Source: Pseudomonadota bacterium (GTDB lineage: Bacteria > Chloroflexota > UBA6077 > JAJPHF01). From it: a DNA stretch of 63,851 nucleotides. Position 1 is the first letter of the stretch. Each line of letters begins with the position of its first letter. The notes beneath the pieces are model-generated. The model was not told the origin of the DNA. It made no database searches and saw only the letters and a program-made list of their open reading frames with translations. Position numbers and translations under genes: made by a program. Positions 33,176-41,430 of this stretch are shown in pieces. The stretch covers positions 1 to 63,851 of the forward strand of contig JAJPHF010000015.1 in the NCBI GenBank assembly GCA_021325365.1. Reading direction: 5' to 3'.

Positions 33176-34273
33176 CTAGGCGGGGCGGAAAGCGCCGGCC
33201 TCGCCGACGAGGCCGAGGGTGGGCAGCTCGATGCGGCGGCGGCCGTCGGCGCGGGCGTGGCCCAGCTCCCAGGCCAGCTGGCCGTGCTCGGCAGCCAGGT
33301 TGAGGACGCCGGGCACGCCCTCGGGCGCGACGACGACGCAGAAGCCGACGCCCATGTTGAACGTGCGGTACATCTCGGCCGGCGCCACGCGGCCACGCGC
33401 CGCGATGAGGCGGAAGATGGGCGGCGGCTCGGGCAGCCGCGCCAGGTGGAAGCTGACGGGCGCGGCGACGCGGGTGAGGTTGAACAGCCCGTCGCCGGTG
33501 ATGTGAGCCAGCGCCTTGATCGGCAGCCCGGCCGCGAGCATGGCGAGGACGGGCTGGACGTAGATGCGCGTCGGCCCCAGCAGCTCGTCGCCTAGCGTGC
33601 GGCCCAGCTCTGGCACGTGCGCGGCCAGGCGCCGTGGGTCGTCGCCCACGAGCACGCGGCGCGCGAGCGTCAGACCGTTGCTGTGAATGCCGCTGCTGGC
33701 GAGGCCGACCACGGCGTCGCCGTCCATGACGTCCTGGCCGACGAGCACGCGGTCGAGCGGCACCGTGCCGATGGCCGTGCCGACCAGGTCGAAGCTCTTC
33801 CCGCCGGCCGGGTGCAGCAGCTCCGGCACCTGGGCCAGCTCACCGCCGGGGATGGTGACGCGCGCCTGGCGGGCGCCCTCGTGCAGCCCGCGGCCGAGGG
33901 CCTCCAGCAGGGCCGGGTCGGCGCGCTCGACGGCCACGTAGTCCACCAGCGCCACCGGCTCGGCGCCGACGCAGAGCACGTCGTTGACGTTCATCGCCAC
34001 ACAGTCGATGCCAATTGTGTCGTACTGGCCCAGCTGCTGGGCGACGAGCAGCTTGGTGCCCACGCCATCCGTGGAGATGGCGATGCCGAGGTTCGCGCCG
34101 ACGGCCACCACGTTCGCGAAGTAGCCGTTCGGCAGGCGCACCTCGCCAGGGCGCAGGGCGGTGGTGGCGTTTACCCAGCGCAGCAGCCCGGCGAGCGCAC
34201 CGCTGGCCGCGGCGGTGTCCACGCCGGCGGCGGCATAGGTGCGCGGGTCGGGCGGCTGCGAGGCGCTAGCCAT
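33176..34273 (-). CDS. purM: Phosphoribosylformylglycinamidine cyclo-ligase
   Basis: A 365-residue AIR synthetase, the fifth step of purine synthesis (FGAM + ATP to AIR). YAAAGVDTAAASG at the N-terminus, ISTDGVGTKLLVA, DCVAMNVNDVLCVGAEPVA and the glycine-rich GLASSGIHSNGLTLAR are the conserved ATP- and substrate-binding blocks. The C-terminal half has NMGVGFCVVV. The start lies 4 bp after the stop of the DUF3090 gene, so translation is coupled. No other pur gene is in the window. Confidence 0.95.
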   Translation of the reverse strand: MASASQPPDPRTYAAAGVDTAAASGALAGLLRWVNATTALRPGEVRLPNGYFANVVAVGANLGIAISTDGVGTKLLVAQQLGQYDTIGIDCVAMNVNDVLCVGAEPVALVDYVAVERADPALLEALGRGLHEGARQARVTIPGGELAQVPELLHPAGGKSFDLVGTAIGTVPLDRVLVGQDVMDGDAVVGLASSGIHSNGLTLARRVLVGDDPRRLAAHVPELGRTLGDELLGPTRIYVQPVLAMLAAGLPIKALAHITGDGLFNLTRVAAPVSFHLARLPEPPPIFRLIAARGRVAPAEMYRTFNMGVGFCVVVAPEGVPGVLNLAAEHGQLAWELGHARADGRRRIELPTLGLVGEAGAFRPA

Positions 34274-34277
34274 GCGG

Positions 34278-34802
34278 CTAATTCAGCCGCGGACAGGGGT
34301 GCTTCGCGCGGTCCAGGGGGGCGCCGCAGAGGGGGCAGCGCGGCCGCCCGGCGGCGCAGATCACGGTGATCTGCTGGGACAGGGCGCGGAGCTGCTTGCG
34401 CGACACCTCGCAGCGCAGCGTGGCCGGACCGTCCGGGTCCGCGTCCTGGTCGTGGGCCAGCAGCACGAAGAGGTCGTCTTGCGCCTCATAGCCCATCGCC
34501 AGGCGCCCCACCTTGAACTCCAGCGAGGGGCGCTCGCTCGGATCGGCGGCGACCTGGGCCTTCTCGCTGGGCGCTCGCGCGGCGGCCAGCGCGGGATCGA
34601 GCGGCCAATGGCTCATCGCCTGGCCGCCGAGCAGCTGCTCGACGGTCATGCCGAGCACCTGCAGCTCCTCGCGCTCCAGCCAGAGCCAGACCGTGCGGTT
34701 GCGGTTGGCCGCGACCAAGCGGAAGGTGCGCCGGCCCGGCGCGCCGAGCGCCAGCGCGTCCAGGCGCTGCACCGGCCCCAGGTCTACGGATTCGGTAGCC
34801 AT
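34278..34802 (-). CDS. DUF3090 family protein
   Basis: A protein of about 174 residues with a beta-rich N-terminal part (RRTFRLVAANRNRTVWLWLE) and a C-terminal zinc-ribbon-like CPLCGAPLDRAKHPCPRLN. This is the DUF3090 pattern, known mainly from actinobacteria and Chloroflexota; function unknown. The start at 34802 is preceded by GAGGTGACG. It is directly upstream of purM with a 4-bp gap, an unusual pairing. Confidence 0.85.
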   Translation of the reverse strand: MATESVDLGPVQRLDALALGAPGRRTFRLVAANRNRTVWLWLEREELQVLGMTVEQLLGGQAMSHWPLDPALAAARAPSEKAQVAADPSERPSLEFKVGRLAMGYEAQDDLFVLLAHDQDADPDGPATLRCEVSRKQLRALSQQITVICAAGRPRCPLCGAPLDRAKHPCPRLN

Positions 34803-34968
34803 CGTCACCTCGTTCCGCTAAGTAGAATAGCACAGCGGGTAATCGCTCGCAGCGCGCCGGGTATACTGGGCAAGCGCGCCGCGATCCGGGGCGCGGCCGC
34901 CGGCGGATCGGGGCGTGGCCGGGGCGTGGGCGCGGCCCGAGAATCGGCGGACCACAGGAGGGCGGCGG

Positions 34969-35736
34969 ATGGAAGAGACGTTCGTGGAGGTGCGCGGGAC
35001 CCGCGTGCAGCTACAGACCGAGGGGGAGGGGCCGCCGCTGGTGTTCCTGCACGGCGCGGGCGGCGGCGCCTGGCTGCCGGGGCTGACGCAGCTGGCCGAG
35101 CGGTTCCGCGTCTACGCGCCCGTCCATCCGGGCTTCGGCCAGTCCGACGACCGCCCCGATTGGGACCAGCTCGACGACTACGTGTTCCACTACCTGGACT
35201 TCCTGGACACGCTGGGGCTCGACCGCGTCCACCTGGCCGGCGCGTCGCTGGGCGGCTGGCTGGCCGCCACGTTTGCCGTCAGCCACGCGCACCGCCTGCG
35301 CACGCTGACGCTGCTCGACGCGGCCGGCCTGTGGCTCGACGAGGCGCCGATGGCCGACCTGTTCCTGCTGCCGCCCGAGGAGCTAGCGAAGCTGATGTGG
35401 CACGACCCGAGCCGCGCGCCGACGCCGCCGCCACCCACCCCGGAGACCATGCTGATGCAGGCGAAGGCCAGCACGACCGTCGCGCGCCTCGCCTGGAAGC
35501 CGTTCTTCCACAACCCGAAGCTGCCGGGGCGCCTGGGGCGCATCAACGTGCCGACGCTGATCCTGTGGGGCGCGAGCGACCGGCTGATCCCCATCGAGCA
35601 CGGCCGGCGCTATCAGGAGCTGATCCCGGGCGCGGAGCTAATAGTGATCCCCGAGGCCGGCCACTCGATCTTACGCGAGCAGCCGGAGCGCGGGGCCCAG
35701 GCGATCATCGACTTCATCGGCCGCCACAGCGACTAG
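34969..35736 (+). CDS. Alpha/beta hydrolase (MhpC-like)
   Basis: A 255-residue alpha/beta hydrolase. The oxyanion motif is FLHGAGGG, the nucleophile elbow GASLGGW, the acid lies in WGASDRLIP and the His in EAGHSI. The size and cap suggest an esterase, epoxide hydrolase or meta-cleavage-product hydrolase; the sequence does not decide. The start at 34969 has AGGAGGG. It is followed by a strong terminator hairpin. Divergent from the DUF3090-purM pair. Confidence 0.87.
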   Translation: MEETFVEVRGTRVQLQTEGEGPPLVFLHGAGGGAWLPGLTQLAERFRVYAPVHPGFGQSDDRPDWDQLDDYVFHYLDFLDTLGLDRVHLAGASLGGWLAATFAVSHAHRLRTLTLLDAAGLWLDEAPMADLFLLPPEELAKLMWHDPSRAPTPPPPTPETMLMQAKASTTVARLAWKPFFHNPKLPGRLGRINVPTLILWGASDRLIPIEHGRRYQELIPGAELIVIPEAGHSILREQPERGAQAIIDFIGRHSD

Positions 35737-35790
35737 CCGGCGTGAGGGTTCTCCGCTGCTCACTCGCCCACGGGCAGACCTCGTTCTTCG

Positions 35791-35832
35791 CGAAAGGCGC
35801 GGCGTTATGACCTTACAACGCCGCGCCTTTCG
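35791..35832. terminator. Bidirectional terminator hairpin, 16-bp perfect stem
   Basis: CGAAAGGCGCGGCGTT, a 10-base loop, then the exact complement. It lies between the convergent hydrolase and L,D-transpeptidase genes. Confidence 0.8.
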
Positions 35833-35845
35833 TGGAGAATCGCGG

Positions 35846-37300
35846 TTAGTAGTGGATGTTGACGGGCGTACCGACGGGGGTCCAGTCGTAGACGAACTTG
35901 GCGTTCGCCGTGGGCATACTCACGCAGCCGTTGCTCAGCGGCACCCCCCAGGCCTGACGCCACGGCGCCCCGTGGAAGGTGTAATCGCCGAGGAAGGGCA
36001 TTACCCACGGCACGTCGGGGATGTCGTAGCTGTGCCCGTCGGGGTTGGTGCCCCGCATGCGGGTCGACGGCATCTTGTACTGGATCGTGTAGTGCCCGGT
36101 GGGCGTGTCGGCACGCTTCACGCCCGTGGAGGCGAGGGTCGTGTAGACGACCTTGCCGTCTTCGAGCAGCGTCACCGTCTGGCGCGTCAGGTTGACGTCG
36201 ATCTCCTTGCGGACGCGCGTGTGGTAGGCGAGGGTGGCGTCGTCCGACAGGAAGCCGCCCGCCTCCGAGCGCAGGCCGTCGGGGCCGGCCTTCACCAACA
36301 GCTTGACGTCGTGCGAGTACGGGAAACCCTTCGCGGTGACGAACTGCACGCGGTTGGGTGCCAGCCAGCGGAACGTGCCGTCGGTCGGCGGATCGACGAC
36401 GATAGCTTGCTCGGCGTCGTCGGGATTCGCGATAGGGGCGCTAAAGCTGATGATCGGGTCGAAGCCTGGCGCCACGTCGCGCTCGCCGTTCTCGGGCGAG
36501 AAGCTGGTTACGCGCAGCGCCTGCGCTGTGGTGAAGGGGCTCGCGGCAGGCGCCTGCAGCGGCGCGCCCTGCGGGGTACGGGCGTCGGTAACCTGGACCT
36601 CGTAGCTCGCGCCCTGCTCGAACTCGTCCAGGCTGATGTAAGCGGTCAGGCCGTCGTCGCTGATCCAGGAGTGGGAGGGCACCTCGGGCGTGATCGTGTA
36701 GCTGAAATCCGCGATTGGCTCGTTCCAGCCGATGGTCAACGGCTCGCCGTAGCGCAGCCCGTCATTGGAGTCGAAGTGGGGCGCCGGCGTGCGCGGCGTG
36801 GCGAAGGTGCGCGACACCTCCAGCGGCACGGGGCGCACCCCACTCAGGGTCAGCTCTCGGCCCTCGCCGGCGACCGTCAGCTCGTAGCGGGCGTCGAGGG
36901 TGAGCAGCGGCCGGCCGTCGGTGCGCACGATGCGCCCGCGCGACTCGCCCGGCAGCGGGCCCTCGGTGATCGACTGGTACTCGACGGCCACGTCCCGCTG
37001 GCCCACCACGTTGCCGTCCTCGTCGAGCGGGAGCTCGACCAGGCGCACGTTCTCGACGCTGGTGCCCCAGCCGAGCGTCTGCACGACGAGGGGGCTGTCG
37101 ACGGGCCACGTGTCCTGGCCCTCGGGCAGCGCCAGCTCGAGCGTCGGCGCCGGGAGGGCGCGGACGAAGCTGATGCCCAGGCCGAGGTAGACCGCGAACA
37201 ACACCGCGACCCCGGCAGCGAGGCCCAGCCAGACCGGGCGCCCGAGCACGGGCAGCGCGCCAAACGAGGACGATGGCCCAAGCGGTAATCGTTGCTCCAT
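35846..37300 (-). CDS. L,D-transpeptidase (YkuD) with Ig-like domains, membrane-anchored
   Basis: A 484-residue protein. A cytoplasmic tail and one membrane helix (about residues 20-48, PVWLGLAAGVAVLFAVYLGL) anchor it, two or more Ig-like beta domains follow, and the C-terminal YkuD domain carries HGAPWRQAWGVPLSNGCVSM with His443 and catalytic Cys459. It makes 3-3 or Lpp-type cross-links in peptidoglycan, or attaches proteins to it, outside the membrane. It has a single convergent terminator downstream and is divergent from the MFS gene. Confidence 0.92.
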   Translation of the reverse strand: MEQRLPLGPSSSFGALPVLGRPVWLGLAAGVAVLFAVYLGLGISFVRALPAPTLELALPEGQDTWPVDSPLVVQTLGWGTSVENVRLVELPLDEDGNVVGQRDVAVEYQSITEGPLPGESRGRIVRTDGRPLLTLDARYELTVAGEGRELTLSGVRPVPLEVSRTFATPRTPAPHFDSNDGLRYGEPLTIGWNEPIADFSYTITPEVPSHSWISDDGLTAYISLDEFEQGASYEVQVTDARTPQGAPLQAPAASPFTTAQALRVTSFSPENGERDVAPGFDPIISFSAPIANPDDAEQAIVVDPPTDGTFRWLAPNRVQFVTAKGFPYSHDVKLLVKAGPDGLRSEAGGFLSDDATLAYHTRVRKEIDVNLTRQTVTLLEDGKVVYTTLASTGVKRADTPTGHYTIQYKMPSTRMRGTNPDGHSYDIPDVPWVMPFLGDYTFHGAPWRQAWGVPLSNGCVSMPTANAKFVYDWTPVGTPVNIHY

Positions 37301-37428
37301 GGTCGATCCCCTCGACAGCCGCGGCGGTCAGGCAGCTGCAACGCGCCGCCTGCCCGCAATGGCAACAGTTCCCTCTGTAAAGTTAAACGAACGAGCGGCG
37401 AATCTGTTTCAACTCCGGCGCGTCACGA

Positions 37429-37457
37429 TTGGGCGGGGCGCGGACCCGCCTTATACT
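37429..37457 (+). promoter_or_regulatory. Sigma-70-type promoter for the MFS gene
   Basis: TTGGGC at 37429 and TATACT at 37452 with a 17-bp spacer. The expected transcription start falls at about 37464, right at the ATG of a 28-codon ORF, so that ORF could be translated without a leader. Confidence 0.55.
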
Positions 37458-37463
37458 AGCGCA

Positions 37464-37550
37464 ATGGCCGCTCGCTGGCACAAGTTTGTGACCAGGGCGG
37501 GAGCCGGAGGCGGGAGGGCGCCATCCCACGGTTCTACTACGGCTGGATGA
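37464..37550 (+). CDS. Putative 28-residue leader peptide upstream of the MFS gene
   Basis: Begins MAARWHKFVTRAGAGGG and ends at a TGA that overlaps the annotated MFS start (ATGA). It lies at the predicted transcription start, so it may be leaderless. It may instead be the true N-terminus of the transporter in another frame: the frame used by the MFS reads PRFYYGW before its ATG, which is a usual MFS beginning. It may be an assembly frameshift. Confidence 0.35.
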   Translation: MAARWHKFVTRAGAGGGRAPSHGSTTAG

Positions 37551-38860
37551 TCGTCGCGGTAGGCGCCATCGCGTCGGGCGTGGGCGGCTTCATGGCGACG
37601 ACGCCGTTCTCCGCCTTCCTCACGCCGATGACCCGCGACCTGGGCTGGAGCCACGCGACGCTGAACGGCGCGCAAGGCGTCGGCAGCCTCGTCGGCGGCC
37701 TGGTGGCCCCGTTCGCCGGGCGGCTGGTCGACCGCTACGGCACGCGGGCGCTGCTCAGCGCTGCCGGGGTGGGGCTGGGCGTCGCCATGCTCATCTGCGC
37801 CAGCGTGCGCGAGCCCTGGCAGTTCTTCGTGGGCTACGGGCTGGGGCGGGTAATCTTCCAGGGCATCATCATCGTCGGGGCCTCGACCGCGGTCGCCAAC
37901 TGGTTCGTGCGCCAGCGGGGCCGCGCGACCGGGCTGGCGCTGATGGGCAACGCGGCCAGCGTCGCGCTGTCCGTGCCCCTCATCCAGTACCTGTCGGACA
38001 CGGCGAGCTGGCGCACGGCCTGGCTGGTACTCGCGGGCCTCGCGGTCGTGCTGCTGACGCCGGCGGCAGCGCTCTTCCTCCGCCGGCGGCCCGAGGACGT
38101 CGGGCTGCTCCCGGACGGCGCGGCGCGGCCCCCGCCCGGGCGCGCGGGCGGCGTGAGGGCCATCGCCGGGGCCGGCGCGGGGACGCGGGGCGCGCCGGCG
38201 GGCGAGGCGCGGGCGGCCCCGAGCGCCGCGCGTCTCGCGGCCAGCGCGGGGCCGCCCGCGGCCGGCCCGGCGCGCGAGCCCGTCTGGGGCTTGAGCGACG
38301 CGCTCCGCACGCGGACGTTCTGGCTGCTGCTGGGGAGTGGCAGCCTGACCGGCTTCACGGTCGCCGGCGTAACGACATACCAGATCCCCCTCTTGCTGCA
38401 CAACGGGGTCGCGCCCGGCACTGCCGCGGGGATGGTGAGCATCTACGCGGTGTGCTGGACGCTCGGGATCGCCGGCTGGGGCTTCGTGGTGGAGCGCATC
38501 CCCGCGCGCTATGGGCTCGCGGTCATCTACCTGGCCAGCGCGGTGGCCACGGTCGTGCTGCTCGGCGCCGACTCGGCCGGCCCGGCGGTGCTGTTCGCGC
38601 TGCTGTACGGCGTCGTGGTGGGCGGCAACAACACGCTCGACGCGGTGATCTGGGCCGACTACTACGGCCGCGCCTCGCTGGGGACGATCCGCGGGTTCAG
38701 CCGCCCCGTGACGCTGACGGCCAACGCGCTCGGCCCCCTCGCCACCGGCTTCGCCATCGACGCGGTCGGCAGCTACCAGCCACCGTTCCTCGGCTACGCG
38801 GCGGCCAGCCTCCTCGCGGCGCTGCTCGTGCTCCTCGCCCGGCCGCCACGGCGCGGCTGA
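37547..38860 (+). CDS. Major facilitator superfamily transporter (monocarboxylate-type)
   Basis: A protein of 437 residues as annotated, with twelve predicted membrane helices split by a long Ala/Pro/Gly/Arg loop (about residues 190-245). RGRATGLALMGN and DRYGTRALLSAAG are typical MFS loops. Resembles oxalate/formate or monocarboxylate transporters, which would move small organic acids. The start is doubtful: the family usually has PRFYYGW just before this ATG, and here that segment is present in frame but lacks a start codon; an ATC sits 12 bases after GGGAGGG. Confidence 0.85.
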   Translation: MIVAVGAIASGVGGFMATTPFSAFLTPMTRDLGWSHATLNGAQGVGSLVGGLVAPFAGRLVDRYGTRALLSAAGVGLGVAMLICASVREPWQFFVGYGLGRVIFQGIIIVGASTAVANWFVRQRGRATGLALMGNAASVALSVPLIQYLSDTASWRTAWLVLAGLAVVLLTPAAALFLRRRPEDVGLLPDGAARPPPGRAGGVRAIAGAGAGTRGAPAGEARAAPSAARLAASAGPPAAGPAREPVWGLSDALRTRTFWLLLGSGSLTGFTVAGVTTYQIPLLLHNGVAPGTAAGMVSIYAVCWTLGIAGWGFVVERIPARYGLAVIYLASAVATVVLLGADSAGPAVLFALLYGVVVGGNNTLDAVIWADYYGRASLGTIRGFSRPVTLTANALGPLATGFAIDAVGSYQPPFLGYAAASLLAALLVLLARPPRRG

Positions 38861-38867
38861 CCTACCC

Positions 38868-39062
38868 CCCCAGCCCCCTCCCATTGTGGGAAGGGGGAGG
38901 ACGGACCTAACCCCCCCGGCCCCCCTTGCCTATGAAGGAAGGGGGGGAGAGGACGCGGCGCGGGGCGCCCCCCTATCACGGCTGCCCCTCTCCCACTGCG
39001 GGTAAGGGAAGAGGACGCTGCGGAGGGATCCCCCTTCCCCGTGAAGCAAGGGGGGCCGGGGG
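38868..39062. repeat. Cluster of GC-rich hairpin repeats
   Basis: Several hairpins of the type CCCCCTCCC...GGGAGGGGG lie end to end between the convergent MFS and enolase-superfamily genes, for example CCCCTCCCATTGTGGGAAGG near 38875 and CCCCCTTCC...AAGGGGGG near 39035. They resemble the interiors of the elements at 20070 and 32732 and may be worn copies. They may also stop transcription. Confidence 0.6.
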
Positions 39063-39063
39063 G

Positions 39064-40188
39064 TTAGGTCTGGTGGCGGGCGAGGACGGCGCGGTCGATC
39101 TCCAGGCCGAGGCCGGGGCCGCTGGGCACCGGGACAACGTCCTCTTTGCGCGCTGGCGGGTTCGCGGCTAGCTCCTCGCGCAGCGCGTTGGGGGTGCGGT
39201 CCAGCTCCAGCAGCGGGCCGGCGGGCCAGTGAGCCGGGGTGCCGGACGGCAGCGCGGCGAGGAGCTGGAGCGTGGCGAACAGGTTGACGGCGGTGCCGAA
39301 CATGTGGGGGTAGAGGGCGACGCCCGCCGCCGCGGCCGCGCTGGCGAGGTGTAGCGCGTCCAGGAAGCCGCCGCAGCCGCGGATGTCGGGCTGCAGCACG
39401 TCGACGGCGCGGCGCGCGAGCAGGTCGTGGTAGCCCTGGCGAGAGCGCTCGCTCTCGCCCGCCGCGACCGGCATCGGGACGGCCGTGCGCACCTCGCGGT
39501 AGCCCGCGTGGTCGTCGTGCGGGATCGGCTCCTCGAACCAGGCGACGTCGTGGGCGGCAAGCTGGCGGGCGAGGCGCACGGCGCTGCCCACGTCGTAGGC
39601 CTCGTTGGCGTCGATGGCCAGCAGGCGGTCGGGGCCGATGGCCGCGCGCACCGCTGCCACGTTGCGCACGTCGTCGGCGAGGCCGAAGCCGACCTTCAGC
39701 TTCATCGCGCGGAAGCCCTCGGCGGCGTAGCCCGCGGCCTCGTCGGCCAGCGCCCGCGCCTGGTCGGCGACGCGGCGGTGGAAGAGGCCCGTAGCGTACG
39801 CGCGCACCTCCGTGCGGAATGGCCCGCCGAGCAGCGCGTAGATGGGCAGGCCGAGCGCCTTGCCCTTGAGGTCCCAGAGCGCAACGTCGATCGCCGAGAG
39901 CGAGGCGATGGCCCAGTCCGTATGCGCACCGTGGCCCAGCTCGTGGCAGAGGGCGGCGTGCGCCAGCGGGTCGCGGCCGACGAGCCGCGGCGCATACAGC
40001 TCGTCGATCACGGCGCGGCATACTGGCACGGGGCCGTAGGCCTCTCCCCAGCCCGAAAGCCCGTCGTCGGTCACGATCTCGACGAGCAGCGCCTGGCGGG
40101 CGGTGTGCCAGCCTTTGGCGCCCGCGAACGCCTCGTCGGGCGTCAGCTCATGGCGGAGCGCATAGGTACGGACCTCGCGTATCTTCAC
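39064..40188 (-). CDS. Mandelate racemase/muconate lactonizing enzyme family protein
   Basis: A 374-residue enolase-superfamily enzyme. The acid/base motif is K-x-K in AMKLKVGFG; metal ligands lie in DANEAY, EEPIPHDD and AGESE. A capping domain covers residues 1-120. Family reactions start with abstraction of a proton next to a carboxylate and include sugar-acid dehydration, muconate cycloisomerisation and dipeptide epimerisation. The last His-Asp region (YPHMFG) fits sugar-acid dehydratases as well. The start is a GTG with AGGAGGG. It lies downstream of a deacetylase-like gene in the same direction. Confidence 0.88.
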   Translation of the reverse strand: MKIREVRTYALRHELTPDEAFAGAKGWHTARQALLVEIVTDDGLSGWGEAYGPVPVCRAVIDELYAPRLVGRDPLAHAALCHELGHGAHTDWAIASLSAIDVALWDLKGKALGLPIYALLGGPFRTEVRAYATGLFHRRVADQARALADEAAGYAAEGFRAMKLKVGFGLADDVRNVAAVRAAIGPDRLLAIDANEAYDVGSAVRLARQLAAHDVAWFEEPIPHDDHAGYREVRTAVPMPVAAGESERSRQGYHDLLARRAVDVLQPDIRGCGGFLDALHLASAAAAAGVALYPHMFGTAVNLFATLQLLAALPSGTPAHWPAGPLLELDRTPNALREELAANPPARKEDVVPVPSGPGLGLEIDRAVLARHQT

Positions 40189-40233
40189 GGTGCCCTCCTG
40201 GTCCGCCGCGCGAGAGCAAGCCTGAGATCACGA

Positions 40234-40260
40234 CACGGGGACGAGCCCCCGCCCTACCCC
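40234..40260. repeat. Dispersed GGGGACGAGCCCCCG repeat
   Basis: A single shorter relative of the three copies at 20408-20584, in the gap between two same-strand genes. Confidence 0.5.
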
Positions 40261-40302
40261 TTGCCCCCAGCCGCCTCCGGGCGGCCGCGCATGCGCCGTG
40301 GC

Positions 40303-41178
40303 TTACCTGACGCCGCCGCTTTGCCCGAGGTAGGCGTCGAGGATCTCAGAGCCGGTGGCGAGCCAGACCTGGCGGTGGCCGGTGATGTAGCCGAGCGCCT
40401 GGTCGAGGTACTTGGCGCGGTGCGGCTGGCCGGTGATCATCGGGTGCAGGGCGATGGCCATGACCCGCCCGGTCGTCTCGCCATCCTGGTAGAGCACGTC
40501 GAACTGGTCGCGGATCGTCTCGTAGAACTGCTGGCCCGTGTGGTGCAGCTGGAGGAAGTTCGGGATGTCGTTCAGCTCCAGGGTGTAAGGCATGGCGATG
40601 AGCCGGCCGCCCTCGACCCGCAGCGGGAATGGCTGGTCGTCGGCGCACCAGTCGCCGACGTACTCGATGCCCGCCTCGACCAGCAGCTCGGGCGTGCGGG
40701 CCGTCTCAGCCAGGCCGGGGCCGAGCCAGCCGCGCGGGCGCTGGCCCGTTGCCCGCGCGATGCGGTCGACCGTACCCTGGATGACCGCCCGCTCCTCGTC
40801 CTCGGGGAGGCCGTACATGCCCTGCGAGTTGGTCAGCCCGTGGCCCATGTACTCCCAGCCGCGCTTGAGGCCCTCCTCGACGACGACCGGGTAGTGGTCG
40901 CAGACCTCGGCGTTCAACGCGACGGTGGCGCGGATGCCGTATTTGTCGAGAATCGCCATCTGCCGCCAGATGCCGACGCGCAGGCCGTAGTCGCGCCAGG
41001 CCATGTTGTAGACGTCTGGCACCTGGTTAGTGCTGCCCGGCCGCAGCGCCGTGCCCGGCCGGTCGGCATGAAAGTGCTCGATGTTGGGGATCACCCAGAC
41101 GGCGACGCGCGCGTCGTTGGGCCAGCGCAGCGGCGCGCGGCGGACGATCGGGCTGTACTCGTAGCGCGTGTTGTTCAT
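40303..41178 (-). CDS. Polysaccharide deacetylase/allantoinase (PuuE)-like protein
   Basis: A 291-residue NodB-like protein. The arrangement of WVIPNIEHFHADRPG, GWLGPGLAETARTPELLVEA and GDWCADDQPFPL matches PuuE-type deacetylases, which act on allantoin or N-acyl compounds rather than on polysaccharide. No signal peptide, so it is cytoplasmic. The start at 41178 has GGAGGTGGGG directly upstream; a GTG two codons earlier lies in that site. It is followed 114 bp later by the enolase-superfamily gene, and divergent from a binding-protein gene. Confidence 0.83.
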   Translation of the reverse strand: MNNTRYEYSPIVRRAPLRWPNDARVAVWVIPNIEHFHADRPGTALRPGSTNQVPDVYNMAWRDYGLRVGIWRQMAILDKYGIRATVALNAEVCDHYPVVVEEGLKRGWEYMGHGLTNSQGMYGLPEDEERAVIQGTVDRIARATGQRPRGWLGPGLAETARTPELLVEAGIEYVGDWCADDQPFPLRVEGGRLIAMPYTLELNDIPNFLQLHHTGQQFYETIRDQFDVLYQDGETTGRVMAIALHPMITGQPHRAKYLDQALGYITGHRQVWLATGSEILDAYLGQSGGVR

Positions 41179-41430
41179 CCCCACCTCCCGGCAGCCTGGG
41201 CCGCCCCGTATGTCCGACTCCGCCCCCGGTCGGAGCGCCAGAGTATACCCCCGGCGGGCGGGCGACAGGTAAGCGCGGCAGCGTTGCTCACGGCCCGGCG
41301 ATGGAGTACATTTCGCGCCATACCGGAGGCGAGCTGGCGACGACGGCTGGACGCTGCGTGCCTAGCCCGGGTGGGGGGGAGAGCCGGTCCCCCCAGCCCG
41401 GTGAACCAGTCCAGGCGAAGGGGGTGGCCC

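Noticed and set aside
38868..39062. Complete insertion sequence in the hairpin cluster
   Set aside because: No transposase frame and no consistent terminal repeats with target duplication were found.
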